From positions 744,001-808,000 of the forward strand of contig NZ_CP049870.1 of NCBI RefSeq assembly GCF_011301715.1: a stretch of DNA of 64,000 nucleotides, given 5' to 3'. Each line of letters starts with the position of its first letter. The first letter of the stretch is position 1. This DNA is from Sphingomonas sp. HDW15A. GTDB taxonomy: Bacteria; Pseudomonadota; Alphaproteobacteria; Sphingomonadales; Sphingomonadaceae. The position numbers were made by a program, and so were the translations under genes. Shown piece after piece: positions 21,030 through 33,262 of the stretch. A model generated the notes under the pieces. It was not told the origin of the DNA. It was given only the letters and a program-made list of their open reading frames with translations, and searched no databases.

Positions 21030-21779
21030 ATGGCACGGCGATACCTCGTTGCCGGAAACTGGAAGATGCATGGGCTTGCCTCCGATCTTGGGGAGGTTGC
21101 GGCCATTGCCTCCGGCGCCGAGAGACGGCCGGACGTCGACGTCGCGCTATGCCTTCCGGCGACCTTGATAGAGCGGGCTGCGCGCGCCCTCCCGGCATTC
21201 GCAATCGGCGGCCAGGATGTTCATGCCGAAGATAAGGGCGCGCATACGGGCGATATTGGCGCAGCGATGCTGTCGGACGCCGGGGCGTCGCTGACGATCG
21301 TCGGCCATAGTGAGCGGCGCGCCGATCATGGCGAGAGCGACGAGGGGGTTCAGGCGAAAGCCGCCGCGGCGCTTGCGTCAGGGCTCGATGTCATCCTCTG
21401 CGTCGGCGAGAGTCTGGAAGTGCGAAAGAGCGGACAGGCGATCCCCGAGGTCGAAAGGCAGCTGCTGGCGTCGCTCCCCGAGTTCGAGGGCAATCCTTCA
21501 CGTCTGTCTGTAGCCTACGAGCCAATCTGGGCGATCGGGACAGGGCTCGTGCCATCGCTTGAGGATATTGCGGCCATGCATGGCGCGCTCCGCCAACAGC
21601 TCGTCGATCGCTTCGGGGCAGCCGGCGGGGACATGCGAATCCTCTACGGCGGTTCGGTCAAGGCGTCGAACGCAGGGGAAATTCTCGCAATCGACGACGT
21701 CGATGGTGCGCTAGTAGGTGGCGCGAGCCTGAAATCGGCGGATTTCCTTCCGATTGTCGAGGCTGCACCACAAAGTTGA
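21030..21779 (+). CDS. tpiA: Triose-phosphate isomerase
   Basis: This 249-residue TIM-barrel enzyme interconverts dihydroxyacetone phosphate and glyceraldehyde 3-phosphate. Catalytic residues are visible: Lys12 in AGNWKMHG, His93 in VGHSERR and Glu164 in YEPIWAIGTG. The phosphate loop LYGGSVKASN is near residue 213. The ATG at 21030 is preceded by GAGGAAGG. It is divergent from ppiD, with an 80-base shared promoter region. Confidence 0.97.
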   Translation: MARRYLVAGNWKMHGLASDLGEVAAIASGAERRPDVDVALCLPATLIERAARALPAFAIGGQDVHAEDKGAHTGDIGAAMLSDAGASLTIVGHSERRADHGESDEGVQAKAAAALASGLDVILCVGESLEVRKSGQAIPEVERQLLASLPEFEGNPSRLSVAYEPIWAIGTGLVPSLEDIAAMHGALRQQLVDRFGAAGGDMRILYGGSVKASNAGEILAIDDVDGALVGGASLKSADFLPIVEAAPQS

Positions 21780-21833
21780 ACTCCCGTTTCGATCTGTTAA
21801 AAAATCAGGGCTTTCAACGAGAAGGAACGAAAA

Positions 21834-22376
21834 TTGAAGCTCTTCACGCCGGTCCGCCTGCTTGGAGCCCTTGCCATCGCGTCGCTCGCTCCGGCGATGC
21901 CCGTTGCTGCACAACCCGCAGCCTTTGACCCCGCGACGATGGTCGGCCAGGCGGTTCTGGACCCTGCCGGTAAGCCCGTGGGACAGGTAACCGGTCAGCG
22001 TGACGGCCTCCTTTTCATCAAGACCGACCGGCACGAAACCAGCTTGCCAATATCGAGCTTCACCTATCAGCAGAAGAAACTCTACATCGCCTTCACGCAG
22101 GCCGAGCTCAATGCCGAGGTCGACAAGACGGTCGCGCTCATCAACGCTTCGCTGACGCCGGGCGCAGCCGTAAAAGGCATCGGCGGCAATGTCATCGGCA
22201 AGATCCACTCGCTCGATGCGCAATATGTCGCCATCGACCTTACGAGCGGCCAGACCATCCGTGTTCCCCGGAATAGCATTGCCGGGACGGCCCAGGGTGC
22301 GGTTATCGGCATGACCAAGGAACAGCTTGAAGCGGCGCTATCCAATCCGAAGCCGCCCGCGCCAAGCAGCAATTGA
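21834..22376 (+). CDS. Exported protein with PRC-barrel-like repeats, function unknown
   Basis: The gene encodes 180 residues. It begins with a signal peptide (MKLFTPVRLLG...PVAAQ, cleavage near residue 27). The mature part has two short stretches that look like small beta-barrel units: MVGQAVLDPAGKPVGQVTGQ around residues 37-56 and GNVIGKIHSLDAQYVAIDL around 119-137. This resembles PRC-barrel or quinoprotein-like surface repeats. The start is a TTG with a clear ribosome site (GAAGGA, nine bases upstream). The role is unknown. Its position between tpiA and secG suggests only shared transcription. Confidence 0.75.
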   Translation: MKLFTPVRLLGALAIASLAPAMPVAAQPAAFDPATMVGQAVLDPAGKPVGQVTGQRDGLLFIKTDRHETSLPISSFTYQQKKLYIAFTQAELNAEVDKTVALINASLTPGAAVKGIGGNVIGKIHSLDAQYVAIDLTSGQTIRVPRNSIAGTAQGAVIGMTKEQLEAALSNPKPPAPSSN

Positions 22377-22432
22377 ACTTCAGCCGCCGCGCGTCTATCT
22401 GCCCCGCCAACGCTTTCTCTGACGGATAACGC

Positions 22433-22786
22433 ATGTTCACCTTCCTCCTTATCGTCCAGACGATCATTGCTGCTGCTCTGGTCACCGTTATCCTGATGCA
22501 GCGCAGCGAAGGCGGCGGGCTTGGCGTCGGTGGATCGTCGTCGGGCTTCATGACCGCCCGCGGCGCGGCGGACTTTCTCACTCGCTCCACGGCGATTCTC
22601 GGCGGGCTTTTCGTGGTCATGTCGATCGTCCTGGCGGCGGTCGCCGGCATTAGCCGCGAACAGGCTCGGGTCGACACCTCACTGGTCAACCAGTCGGCCC
22701 CGGCAGCACCGGCCGACGTGCAGCCGGTAGCACCTGCCCAGCCGCAGCCGGCTGAGCAGAATTCGGCCGTTCCGCTCGCCCAGTAA
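22433..22786 (+). CDS. secG: Preprotein translocase subunit SecG
   Basis: This 117-residue protein is the small membrane subunit of the SecYEG protein export channel. Two helices (about residues 2-21 and 50-72) flank the conserved cytoplasmic loop with QRSEGGGLGVGGSSSGFMT and RGAADFLTRSTAILG. The C-terminal tail is rich in alanine, proline and glutamine, a usual alphaproteobacterial extension. It precedes pyrG by about 100 bases. Confidence 0.95.
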   Translation: MFTFLLIVQTIIAAALVTVILMQRSEGGGLGVGGSSSGFMTARGAADFLTRSTAILGGLFVVMSIVLAAVAGISREQARVDTSLVNQSAPAAPADVQPVAPAQPQPAEQNSAVPLAQ

Positions 22787-22799
22787 CCCGAGCTTTTTG

Positions 22800-22822
22800 C
22801 TGCCTAAGGGCCGCCAAGGCAG
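22800..22822 (+). terminator. Possible hairpin after secG
   Basis: CTGCCT at 22800-22805 pairs with AGGCAG at 22817-22822, followed by GACATTTTC. The stem is only six base pairs and the T-tract is short, so this is a weak candidate that may only attenuate read-through into pyrG. Confidence 0.35.
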
Positions 22823-22880
22823 GACATTTTCACAAAATAGTTGATTCGGGTGCTTGCCAGAGTGCGCAGGCAGTCCCTAA

Positions 22881-24527
<1,647 letters not shown>

Positions 24528-24549
24528 TGGTCGCCCGTCGCCCAGTTAA

Positions 24550-25524
<975 letters not shown>

Positions 25525-25539
25525 CGCTAAAGGCGATAA

Positions 25540-25953
25540 TCAGGCCCGCAGGTTTAGCTCAAGCCAGTTGAGTCCGCCTTCGCTACGGTAATCGAGACCA
25601 TCCGCCCAGGCCCTGACAAGCGGGATGCCTGAGCCGCCGCCGGTCTGCGGGTCAGGGTCACGGTCCATCAAGACACGCTTCGGATTGAAGTGCACACCGT
25701 CGTCAATCAGCGTCAGGTGAATTCCGGCAGCCAGCTTTTCCATCTTCCCGTCGATGAATACGGCGGAGCCTGACGCCCCGTGACGCAGGATGTTTGCAAC
25801 CAGTTCTTCGACTACGATGGCCAGGCGGGCAGCCAACTCGTCCGGAAGTGCCTCGTCGCTCGCGAATTCGTGGGCGGCGGTCACTGCGATCAGGATAGCG
25901 GCCTGGTCATCGCCGCCGATTTCCCGAGATATTGAAAAGCGTTTCACACCCAT
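25540..25953 (-). CDS. RsbW-like anti-sigma/serine kinase ATPase domain protein
   Basis: This 137-residue protein is a single GHKL ATPase domain of the anti-sigma factor type. The N box is VVEELVANILRHGA (about residues 46-59), and the ATP-lid/G box is LIDDGVHFNPKRV followed by GGGSGIPLVRA. Such kinases phosphorylate STAS proteins or bind sigma factors in partner-switching systems. A STAS protein (30054-30413) and a PP2C-type phosphatase (27002-29088) lie within 5 kb, giving all three parts of such a switch. It is convergent with trxB and divergent from the FecR gene. Confidence 0.85.
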   Translation of the reverse strand: MGVKRFSISREIGGDDQAAILIAVTAAHEFASDEALPDELAARLAIVVEELVANILRHGASGSAVFIDGKMEKLAAGIHLTLIDDGVHFNPKRVLMDRDPDPQTGGGSGIPLVRAWADGLDYRSEGGLNWLELNLRA

Positions 25954-25995
25954 CTTACTAATGCTAGATAAGCGCGCAGCCTAGGAGGTGAAGCT

Positions 25996-26430
25996 TTGGC
26001 AAGGAAAATCGCGCTTCTTACGCTGATTGCCTGCCTTGGCATCGCCGCTCCGGCGGCGGCCGAGATTGGCCGGGTGAAATCGAGTGTGGGACCGGTGCAG
26101 ATCCAGCGCGGCAGCACACAGCTTCCAGTGCGCCCCGGGCTCAAGCTGGAGCAGGGCGATTACATTGTCACCGGCAAGAACGGGCGGCTCGGGATCGCCT
26201 TCATCGACGATACGCGATTTGCCGTCGGACCGAACAGCAAGGTCCGCCTCAGCCGGTTCGGATACGACCGGACCCGCCAGACCGGCGAGTTCGTAACCGA
26301 GGTGGATCGCGGCTCCCTGGGTGTCGTCTCGGGCAAGATTGCAAAGTCGAAGCAGGACGCGATGAAGGTTCGAACACCGACGTCCATGCTCGGCGTGCGC
26401 GGCACCAAGTTCGTCGTGGATGTCAAGTGA
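25996..26430 (+). CDS. Periplasmic FecR-domain protein
   Basis: The gene encodes 144 residues: a signal peptide (cleavage after APAAAE near residue 22) followed by one FecR domain containing VQIQRGSTQLPVRPG, the core segment GRLGIAFIDDTRFAVGPNS and the terminal LGVRGTKFVVDVK. This is the stand-alone periplasmic FecR form, not the TonB-linked sigma regulator. The start is a TTG with a near-perfect ribosome site, AGGAGGTG. It overlaps the next gene by GTGA, so the two proteins are made together. Confidence 0.85.
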   Translation: MARKIALLTLIACLGIAAPAAAEIGRVKSSVGPVQIQRGSTQLPVRPGLKLEQGDYIVTGKNGRLGIAFIDDTRFAVGPNSKVRLSRFGYDRTRQTGEFVTEVDRGSLGVVSGKIAKSKQDAMKVRTPTSMLGVRGTKFVVDVK

Positions 26431-27005
26431 GACACGGGGCGAGCCTTGCTGCGGCGTTCCTGCTCAGCGGCTGCGCAACGTCATCGGTGACCTTGCTGGC
26501 GGATGACGGCTCGCCGACCAGCGGTGCCCTTGCCGTCATCGAGCAGGATGGAAGCGAAACGGTCCTCAATCAGCCGATGACCGCGGGCAAATTGACAAAA
26601 GGCGAGACAAAGGTCCGCCCGGTCAAGGAATTGAAGCCGGCCTACCAGCAACTGGTCGGCGGGCTGCCGCCCGCCCCGGCGCATTTCACGCTCAATTTCG
26701 TTCAAGGCACTACTGAAGTGACGGCGGCATCGCGCCCGGTCCTCGATCTCATCCGCAAGGAGGTCGCGAACCGGCCGGGAGCCGCAATCGAGGTTGTCGG
26801 CCACACAGATACTGTGGGTTCCGAGGCCGATAACGACCGTCTGTCCCAGGAACGGGCCTCCGAGGTCGTCAAGGTGCTCGTCGGCGAGGGCTTTTCTGAA
26901 GACCTGCTGTTGGCGGTCGGGCGTGGCGAACGCGATCTGAAGGTCAAGACCGCTGACAATGTCGCCAACGAAGAAAATCGCCGTGTCGAGGTCGTCGTTC
27001 GCTAG
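26427..27005 (+). CDS. OmpA-family lipoprotein
   Basis: This 192-residue outer-membrane lipoprotein has a short signal and lipobox LLSGC with the lipidated Cys16. After a linker comes an OmpA C-terminal peptidoglycan-binding domain with VVGHTDTVGSEADNDRLS (about 126-143) and the final NEENRRVEVVVR. The GTG start overlaps the FecR stop. It is convergent with, and overlaps by four bases, the CHASE2 phosphatase gene. FecR plus OmpA suggests an envelope sensor attached to peptidoglycan. Confidence 0.85.
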   Translation: MRHGASLAAAFLLSGCATSSVTLLADDGSPTSGALAVIEQDGSETVLNQPMTAGKLTKGETKVRPVKELKPAYQQLVGGLPPAPAHFTLNFVQGTTEVTAASRPVLDLIRKEVANRPGAAIEVVGHTDTVGSEADNDRLSQERASEVVKVLVGEGFSEDLLLAVGRGERDLKVKTADNVANEENRRVEVVVR

Positions 27006-29088
27006 GCGGGCGCCGCCTTCAGTCGCGCAACCAGCACCGTCAGATCGTCGCTGGGCTCGGTCTCCCCCTCGAACAGGCGGACGCGTATCGCCAGGTTCTT
27101 CGCGGTATTTTCGGCATTTTCGCCCGCCGTATCCTTGGCCGCCGCGATAGCCCCGGAAACGCCAAAGAATTCCCCATTGCCGTTTTCCGCTTCGCTGACC
27201 CCGTCGGTGATGAGGATGAGCGAATCTCCCGGGCCTAGCTGGGCATGTTCTTCCTTGTACGGAAAGTCGCATACGCAGAATGGCGGGCCGCCCGTCATGG
27301 CCACAGAGTGAATTTCGCCGTTGACGGTCCGGATGATCGGGTTCTCATGACCCGCGTTCACCATGGTGACCTCGCCGGTCGCGCAATCGAGGATGGCGAT
27401 CAGCATGGTCACGCCCATTGCCTCGTCGGCATCGCGCAGCAGCTCGCGATTGAGCGAGGAAACGGCGTCACCCAGTTCCACCTGTTTGCGGCTCAAAATG
27501 CTCCTGGCGAGCCCCTTTGATAGGGCCATGTAGAGAGCGGCTGGGATGCCCTTGCCGGTGACGTCTCCGATGACCAGCAAGATCCGGTCTTCATCGAATT
27601 TCGAGGCGTCATAGAAGTCGCCGCCGACCGAGCGCGCAGGATCGAGCTGGCCGCTGATTTCGACGCGCTCGTCGAGCTTCGACAGCCTTTCGGGGCCGGG
27701 GACCATTCCGAGCTGGATCGAACGCGCGGCCTGTAATTCGCCTTCCTGGCGCGCCGACGAAATGCGTTGCTCGATCAGGGCTGCCGCGAGCCGCTCACGT
27801 TCCGCCTTCGCGCGGATGAACAGCAGGGCGAGAAGGGCTAGTGCTGCCCCCGCGAAGATCGTCAAAGGTCGTGCCGGGTCGAACAGAAGGTTCTCGCGAT
27901 CGAACGCCGTCCAGGATGCGATGGGAAGTGCAGCGGCAAGCACTGCCGCTCCAAGGAGCCACCATCGACGGGTGAGCGCAGCGAGAACGACAAGCAGTGC
28001 GAGCATTGCGCCCGCCAGCCATTCCGCGGCAACGACCCACGGTGGACGCTGTAGCCAGCCGCCTGTCAGGATGGCGTCCACCGCCTGCGCCTGGACGTAC
28101 ACCCCATAGCCTTCGGTTTGCAGTGGCGTCGCGACCAAGTCCGCAGAACCCTCGGCTGCCAGCCCAATCAGGACAGCCTTGCCGGTGAAGGCATTTGCAG
28201 GAACTGCGCTCTGCGTCCCTTCCTCTTGCGGGATCATGGCCATGACCCGGTCCGCAGAATAGACCGCCTGTCTCGGTATTTCGCCGAAGCGAAGCCGAAT
28301 TCGGCCATCCTTTTCCGCTGGAATGGCGTGTGGGCCGATCTTGAGCCGAACACCGTCCCAGCGCATGGCAGGGGCACCGGCGGAGAGCCGCGCGAGTTCC
28401 GCAGCGAACCCCGGGAAGGCCCGATTGCCCGCGATTACCGTCAATGGGACTGACCGCACGATCCCGTCGCTATCCGGGGCGCCATTGAGCATCGCGTGTC
28501 CGAAAGCCACGTCGTCGAGTTCCGGAATGCTGGTCAGCACCTCAGGGAAGCGAAGCGTCCGTGGCGGGGCTTACCTTCAACCAGTGGGTCGGCAAGCAGG
28601 ACGTTTGGATCCGAGCCGTCGCCTTTAATGCCGAGGCGCCCAAGCACGGTCGGCGCAGCGCCGAGCGTCTGCGCGAACATCGAGTCCATCGTCGGCAGCT
28701 CTCCGATCTCCTCGCGCCGGCTCGAAGGAAGTTCCGGATAGAGGGAAGCGAAATGCTCTGGGTTCAGGCGGTCGTTCTCGGGAAAGATCATGTCGAAGCC
28801 GATCGCCTTCGGCTTCTGACGCGCGATCTGCTCAGTCAGCCGTGCGAGATAGTAGCGCGGCCATGGCCATCCGCCGACCGTGGCAAGGGACGCCGGATCG
28901 ATCAGCACGACGGCGACGCGGTCTGTCGAAATCTCGCGCGGCGCGCTTCGTTGCCACGAGTCGAACAGTATCCTCTGGATCGTCTGGCCTGCGAGCAGGC
29001 TGATCATTGCGCCGACCACCGCGCCGAAGAGTACGACTGCCGCACCCTTCAGGCGCGAGGACAGGCTAGAGAACGACTTCGAGCCCAT
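27002..29088 (-). CDS. CHASE2 sensor - PP2C (SpoIIE-type) phosphatase, reading frame broken at 28566-28569
   Basis: Two frames join into about 695 residues if one base is added to the four-base run at 28566-28569 (C on the coding strand). The junction then reads GKPPPRTLRFPEVLTSIPEL. The N-terminal part is a membrane helix plus a large extracytoplasmic CHASE2 domain (GWPWPRYYLARLTEQ...AIGFDMIFPE). Three membrane helices follow, and then the cytosolic PP2C/SpoIIE phosphatase with AARSIQLGMVPGP, SVGGDFYDA, VIGDVTGKGIPAALYMA and LITDGVSEAENG. Such enzymes dephosphorylate STAS antagonists in partner-switching systems. Its start overlaps the stop of the metallo-hydrolase gene by 23 bases. Confidence 0.88.
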
Positions 29089-30025
29089 CGTAGGAACAGA
29101 TCACTTCGAGAGGCTCGGCAAAGCGGGTCAGTTCCTCGTAGCGGATGCTTTCCCGATGCATCCGCTGGATGTCGCGGTCCGAATAGGTCGGTTCATGGTG
29201 GAATAGGGCGAGTCGCTTCGCCGCCGCTTCGTGGCAGAGATCGATCGCGGTGATGTTGCTGCTGTGGCCCCAGTCTTCCTTCATCGCGACCGTGTCGGCC
29301 AGGGAATACATGGTGTCGCAAATGACCAGATCAGCTTCTCGGAAGAAGGCGACAACGTCGGCCTCGCCGTCCATGCGGTTGATCTTGTGCTCGCTATCCG
29401 TGCTGTAAACCGCGACTTTCCCGGCGGCGTCCTCGAAACGGTATCCGTAGCTCGAGTGCGAATGCTGCTGCTCGACCAGGGACACTTTCACCGAGCCAAT
29501 GTTGTAATCCTGACCGGGCACAAGTGTACGGAAACTGATGTCCGCTTTCAGCCAATCGAACGGAACAGGGAAGGAGATCTCCTCCTGCTGGCGGCGAAGC
29601 GCCTCCTCGGCATCGGCATGGCCCGCGTGAATGACAATCTTCGCGCCCGGATCGAAGCCGGGAACGAAGAACGGGAAGCCCATGATATGGTCCCAGTGCA
29701 CGTGGGACATGAAGAAATGATAGGTTCGAGCGTGGCCCGAAGCGCAGCGCGCCATTGCGTCTAGCCCGAACTCGCGAAGCCCACTGCCCATGTCGCAGAT
29801 GAGAAACTCTTCGCCGGCTTCGATTTCGACGCAGCTTGTCGCGCCGCCGTAGGTTCCCGCGACCGCGAACTCCAGATTATCGTCGATCCAGGCAGCGGCT
29901 TCGTCGTCGGTTTCGAAAGCGAGGCCGTTCGCCGCCATGAGCGCAGCGATGACCTTGTCTCGGACAACCTCGGCCTTTTGCGCGACCGGCAGCGAACCCC
30001 GTGTTCCCCAGAAGCGGACGATCAT
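29066..30025 (-). CDS. Metallo-beta-lactamase-fold hydrolase
   Basis: This 319-residue cytosolic protein begins MIVRFWGTRGSLPV. The zinc motif is SHVHWDHIMGFPFF (about residues 106-119), and further ligands are likely in YSTDSEH and LALFHHEPTYSD. It resembles the RNase Z/PhnP-like branch of the fold. The substrate is unknown; a phosphodiesterase, for example of a signalling nucleotide, is possible. It sits between the STAS protein and the CHASE2 phosphatase and overlaps the latter, so a role in the same signalling pathway is a reasonable inference. Confidence 0.8.
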   Translation of the reverse strand: MIVRFWGTRGSLPVAQKAEVVRDKVIAALMAANGLAFETDDEAAAWIDDNLEFAVAGTYGGATSCVEIEAGEEFLICDMGSGLREFGLDAMARCASGHARTYHFFMSHVHWDHIMGFPFFVPGFDPGAKIVIHAGHADAEEALRRQQEEISFPVPFDWLKADISFRTLVPGQDYNIGSVKVSLVEQQHSHSSYGYRFEDAAGKVAVYSTDSEHKINRMDGEADVVAFFREADLVICDTMYSLADTVAMKEDWGHSSNITAIDLCHEAAAKRLALFHHEPTYSDRDIQRMHRESIRYEELTRFAEPLEVICSYDGLEVVL

Positions 30026-30053
30026 CGCTTGCTCGGCTCCCCTTGGATCGACG

Positions 30054-30413
30054 TCACCCGGCGATGGCGTCAGCAGTCCTTTCGAATACCGGGAAGATCA
30101 TGTCGTAGCGACTGATCGCCAGAATCTCGCGCATGATGTCATTCGGCTCGGAAAGCGCGATCTTCACGCCATTCTCGTTGCCGTTGCGCTGGGCAAGGGT
30201 GAGGGCCCGAAGGCCGCGCGAGGACATGTAGGCGACCTGGGACAGGTCCAGTGCGAGAAGTGCTTTCCCGTCAGCCTTTGCCGCGCCGATTTCGTGAAGC
30301 AGGCGATCCGCGAACTCGGTCGCCGTGGACTCGTCAACCCGCCCTGCTGGGCGAACGACGTGCGCGGCAGTCGCTGAATCGATGTTCCAGCCAAGGCCCC
30401 CGTCACTCATCAT
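30054..30413 (-). CDS. STAS-domain anti-sigma factor antagonist
   Basis: This 119-residue single STAS domain has the core ALDLSQVAYMSSRGLRALTLA, where one of the paired serines (about residues 64-65) is the expected phosphorylation site of RsbV/SpoIIAA-type proteins. It is the first gene of the minus-strand run STAS, metallo-hydrolase, CHASE2-phosphatase. Together with the RsbW-like kinase at 25540-25953 it would complete a partner-switching circuit. Two adjacent ATG codons are possible starts. Confidence 0.85.
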   Translation of the reverse strand: MMSDGGLGWNIDSATAAHVVRPAGRVDESTATEFADRLLHEIGAAKADGKALLALDLSQVAYMSSRGLRALTLAQRNGNENGVKIALSEPNDIMREILAISRYDMIFPVFERTADAIAG

Positions 30414-30504
30414 TTCACCCTAAGCTTCATGCCTTGCTTTTCCTAGTGTGCTCGCCAGTCTTGCAGCCATCAGGCGGATGGGTTAGCGCCCGCCGGACCC
30501 ACGG

Positions 30505-30589
30505 GCCCCTGTGGCGGAATTGGTAGACGCGCTCGACTCAAAATCGAGTTTCGAAAGAAGTGTCCGTTCGAGTCGGACCAGGGGCACCA
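30505..30589 (+). tRNA. tRNA-Leu(CAA)
   Basis: The acceptor stem GCCCCTG (30505-30511) pairs with CAGGGGC (30579-30585), followed by discriminator A and an encoded CCA. The anticodon stem CTCGA/TCGAG encloses the loop CTCAAAA with anticodon CAA, which reads TTG leucine codons. A long variable arm and the T-loop GTTCGAGTC are present, as expected for a class II tRNA. Confidence 0.95.
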
Positions 30590-30817
30590 AAATCGCGAGC
30601 GTTTGCCGCCTGCGTCCCGGTTGGCCGCCTTTTCACTTCGTCTTGAACGACCTCCTCCGCCCGTAGTTCGATCATTGGCTACGTCCTGCCGGAGGCTCCA
30701 GAAATCGGGTTAATCACCGATATCCGCCAAGCCGCAGCTTCCTAAACTGACTATCTTCGCGGCGAAGCTGATGGGGGGAGCGCGTCTCGCGTCAAATGCG
30801 TCCGCGATCCCGCCAGT

Positions 30818-30831
30818 TTGATTCCTATCAA
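30818..30831. promoter_or_regulatory. FNR-type box upstream of ccoN
   Basis: TTGATTCCTATCAA is a perfect match to the FNR/FixK consensus TTGAT-N4-ATCAA. It lies 47 bases upstream of the ccoN ATG and predicts induction of the cbb3 operon at low oxygen. Confidence 0.88.
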
Positions 30832-30877
30832 AACACTTTGCCGCAATGCAGCGTAGGTCGACCGCAGGAGACGCCTG

Positions 30878-32518
30878 ATGGATGCCACTTTCACCCGCGG
30901 TTTCAGCTGGATCTTGCTTGCCGCGCTTGCGCTGCTGGCAGCGACGGCTGCGCACGACACCGGTTTCATGATTCACATGCTGATTTTCGCGGCCGCCGGG
31001 ACAATCGCCGCCTTCGCAACTGCGAGCCAATTGGCAATCCTGCAGCCGAGTGCCCGCGATCTGGCCAGCCGTTACGACGACCAGCTGATCCGGATCGGCA
31101 CCCTGCTGACCGTATTCTGGGGTGTGGTCGGTTTCCTCGTGGGGTTGGTGATTGCCGCGCAGCTGACGTTCCCGCTGCTCAACGTGGAGCCCTATCTCAA
31201 CTTCGGCCGGCTGCGGCCGCTTCACACTAGCGCGGTCATTTTCGCCTTCGGTGGAACGGCTCTGATAACCACCAGCTTCTACGTCGTGCAGCGGACGTGC
31301 CGGGCGCGCCTCGCCTTCCCGAACATCGCCAAGTTCGTCTTCTGGGGATACCAGTTGTTCATCGTTCTTGCGGCCACTGGTTACGTCCTGGGTATCAGCC
31401 AGGCAAAGGAATATGCCGAGCCCGAATGGTACGTTGACCTATGGCTGACGGTGGTCTGGGTGGGCTACCTCATTGTCTTCGGCGGCACGATCCTGAAGCG
31501 GAAAGAACCGCATATCTACGTCGCGAACTGGTTCTACCTCAGTTTCATCATCACGGTGGCGATGCTTCACATCGTCAACAACCTGAACATCCCCGTGAGA
31601 CTGTTCGGCAGCGAGAGCTATCCCGTCTTTGGCGGCGTCCAGGGCGCCCTCGTGCAATGGTGGTACGGCCACAATGCCGTCGGCTTTTTCCTGACCGCCG
31701 GCTTCCTCGCGATGATGTACTACTTCGTGCCCAAGCAGGCCGAGCGCCCGGTCTACAGCTATCGGCTGTCGATCGTTCACTTCTGGTCCTTGATCTTCCT
31801 CTACATCTGGGCGGGTCCGCACCACCTCCACTACACCGCGCTGCCAGACTGGGCCCAGACGCTCGGCATGGTGTTCTCGATCATGCTGTGGATGCCGAGC
31901 TGGGGAGGCATGATCAACGGCCTGATGACCCTCAACGGGGCATGGGACAAGCTTCGGACCGATCCGATCATCCGCATGATGGTCGCCGCGCTCGCCTTCT
32001 ATGGCATGTCGACTTTCGAAGGGCCCATGATGTCGATCAAGTCGGTCAATTCCCTGTCCCACTATACGGAATGGACCATCGGTCACGTTCACTCGGGCGC
32101 GCTGGGATGGAACGGCATGATTACCTTTGCCGCCATCTACTTCCTCGTGCCGCGCCTCTGGGGTCGGACCCGGCTCTACTCCCTGCGCATGGTCAACTGG
32201 CATTTCTGGCTGTCGATCGTCGGAATCGCCATTTACGCCTCGTCGATGTGGGTTGCCGGGATCAGCCAGGGCCTCATGGCGCGCGAGTATGGCGATGACG
32301 GTTACCTCGTCTACGCCTTCGCCGACATCGTGAAGACGATGCACCCCTATTACCTCATGCGGCTCACGGGGGGTGGCATCTACTTCCTCGGCGCACTGAT
32401 GATGGCCTTCAACGTCTGGAAGACCGTCAAGGGCGAGTTGCGCAACGAGGCGCCGCTCCATTCCGCAGCCTACGACCCCGCGGCCGACAAGCCGGCGGTG
32501 GCCGCCGCCAACGCCTGA
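30878..32518 (+). CDS. ccoN: Cytochrome c oxidase cbb3-type subunit I
   Basis: This 546-residue membrane protein is the catalytic subunit of the high-affinity cbb3 terminal oxidase and holds heme b and the heme b3-CuB centre. About 12-13 helices are visible. Metal and heme ligands are evident: [15 protein letters not shown] (helix 2 histidine), [14 protein letters not shown] (CuB histidine and tyrosine region), [13 protein letters not shown] (the His-His pair) and [13 protein letters not shown] (the heme ligands). It begins with an FNR box and the ribosome site CAGGAG. It heads the operon ccoNOQPGHIS. Confidence 0.97.
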   Translation: MDATFTRGFSWILLAALALLAATAAHDTGFMIHMLIFAAAGTIAAFATASQLAILQPSARDLASRYDDQLIRIGTLLTVFWGVVGFLVGLVIAAQLTFPLLNVEPYLNFGRLRPLHTSAVIFAFGGTALITTSFYVVQRTCRARLAFPNIAKFVFWGYQLFIVLAATGYVLGISQAKEYAEPEWYVDLWLTVVWVGYLIVFGGTILKRKEPHIYVANWFYLSFIITVAMLHIVNNLNIPVRLFGSESYPVFGGVQGALVQWWYGHNAVGFFLTAGFLAMMYYFVPKQAERPVYSYRLSIVHFWSLIFLYIWAGPHHLHYTALPDWAQTLGMVFSIMLWMPSWGGMINGLMTLNGAWDKLRTDPIIRMMVAALAFYGMSTFEGPMMSIKSVNSLSHYTEWTIGHVHSGALGWNGMITFAAIYFLVPRLWGRTRLYSLRMVNWHFWLSIVGIAIYASSMWVAGISQGLMAREYGDDGYLVYAFADIVKTMHPYYLMRLTGGGIYFLGALMMAFNVWKTVKGELRNEAPLHSAAYDPAADKPAVAAANA

Positions 32519-32530
32519 GGACCGCGAACC

Positions 32531-33262
32531 ATGGCTATCCTGAAGCTCCAAAAGAACCTCGAACGCAACGTCACGTTGCTCGGCCTGGCGTCGTTGCTGG
32601 TGGTCGTGATCGGCGGCATCGTCGAGATCGCGCCCTTGTTCTACATCGACCAGACGATCGAGCGTGTGCAAGGCGTTCGCCCGCTGACTCCGCTCGAGCA
32701 AAAGGGCCGCGACATCTACGTCCGCGAGGGCTGTTACACGTGCCACAGCCAGATGATCCGGCCCTTCCGCGACGAGGTCGAACGCTACGGCCACTACAGC
32801 CTTGCCGCCGAGAGCATGTATGATCACCCGTTCCAGTGGGGTTCAAAGCGAACCGGGCCCGATGTTGCGCGGGTAGGCGGGCGCTATTCGGACGAATGGC
32901 ATGTCCAGCATCTCAAGGACCCGCGCTCCGTCGTCCCTGAATCGATCATGCCGCCCTACGCCTTTCTGTCCGAGAGCGACCTTACGGTCGAGGGCTACGG
33001 CGCGAACCTTAAGGCGCTGCGTCGCGTCGGGGTGCCTTACTCCAAGGAGGACCTTGAGAAAGCGGAGCAGGACATGCGGCTGCAGGGCGGCGGAGACGGT
33101 GACGTCAAGGACCTCCAGAAGCGCTATCCCGACGCCCAGGCGCGCGACTTTGACGGGCAGCCCGGTCGCCTGACCGAGATGGATGCTTTGGTCGCCTATC
33201 TCCAGCAGCTGGGTACCCATGTCGACTTCCGGAAAGTCGAGCCGCACGAGGTGAAGCAATGA
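32531..33262 (+). CDS. ccoO: Cytochrome c oxidase cbb3-type subunit II (mono-heme)
   Basis: This 243-residue subunit has one N-terminal membrane anchor (about residues 17-36). Its periplasmic domain carries one heme c: motif CYTCH in [20 protein letters not shown] (about residues 65-84), with a methionine ligand later. It passes electrons from CcoP to CcoN. The stop overlaps the ccoQ start (ATGA). Confidence 0.96.
   Translation: MAILKLQKNLERNVTLLGLASLLVVVIGGIVEIAPLFYIDQTIERVQGVRPLTPLEQKGRDIYVREGCYTCHSQMIRPFRDEVERYGHYSLAAESMYDHPFQWGSKRTGPDVARVGGRYSDEWHVQHLKDPRSVVPESIMPPYAFLSESDLTVEGYGANLKALRRVGVPYSKEDLEKAEQDMRLQGGGDGDVKDLQKRYPDAQARDFDGQPGRLTEMDALVAYLQQLGTHVDFRKVEPHEVKQ

Noticed and set aside
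28534..28569. Programmed frameshift in the CHASE2 phosphatase
   Set aside because: There is no slippery heptamer or obvious stimulatory structure, and the same type of G/C run loss recurs in unrelated genes, so sequencing error is simpler.
31439..32827. 462-codon open frame on the minus strand across ccoN and ccoO
   Set aside because: Composition is that of an antisense shadow (rich in H, D, R, E) and the plus strand holds clear cbb3 subunits.
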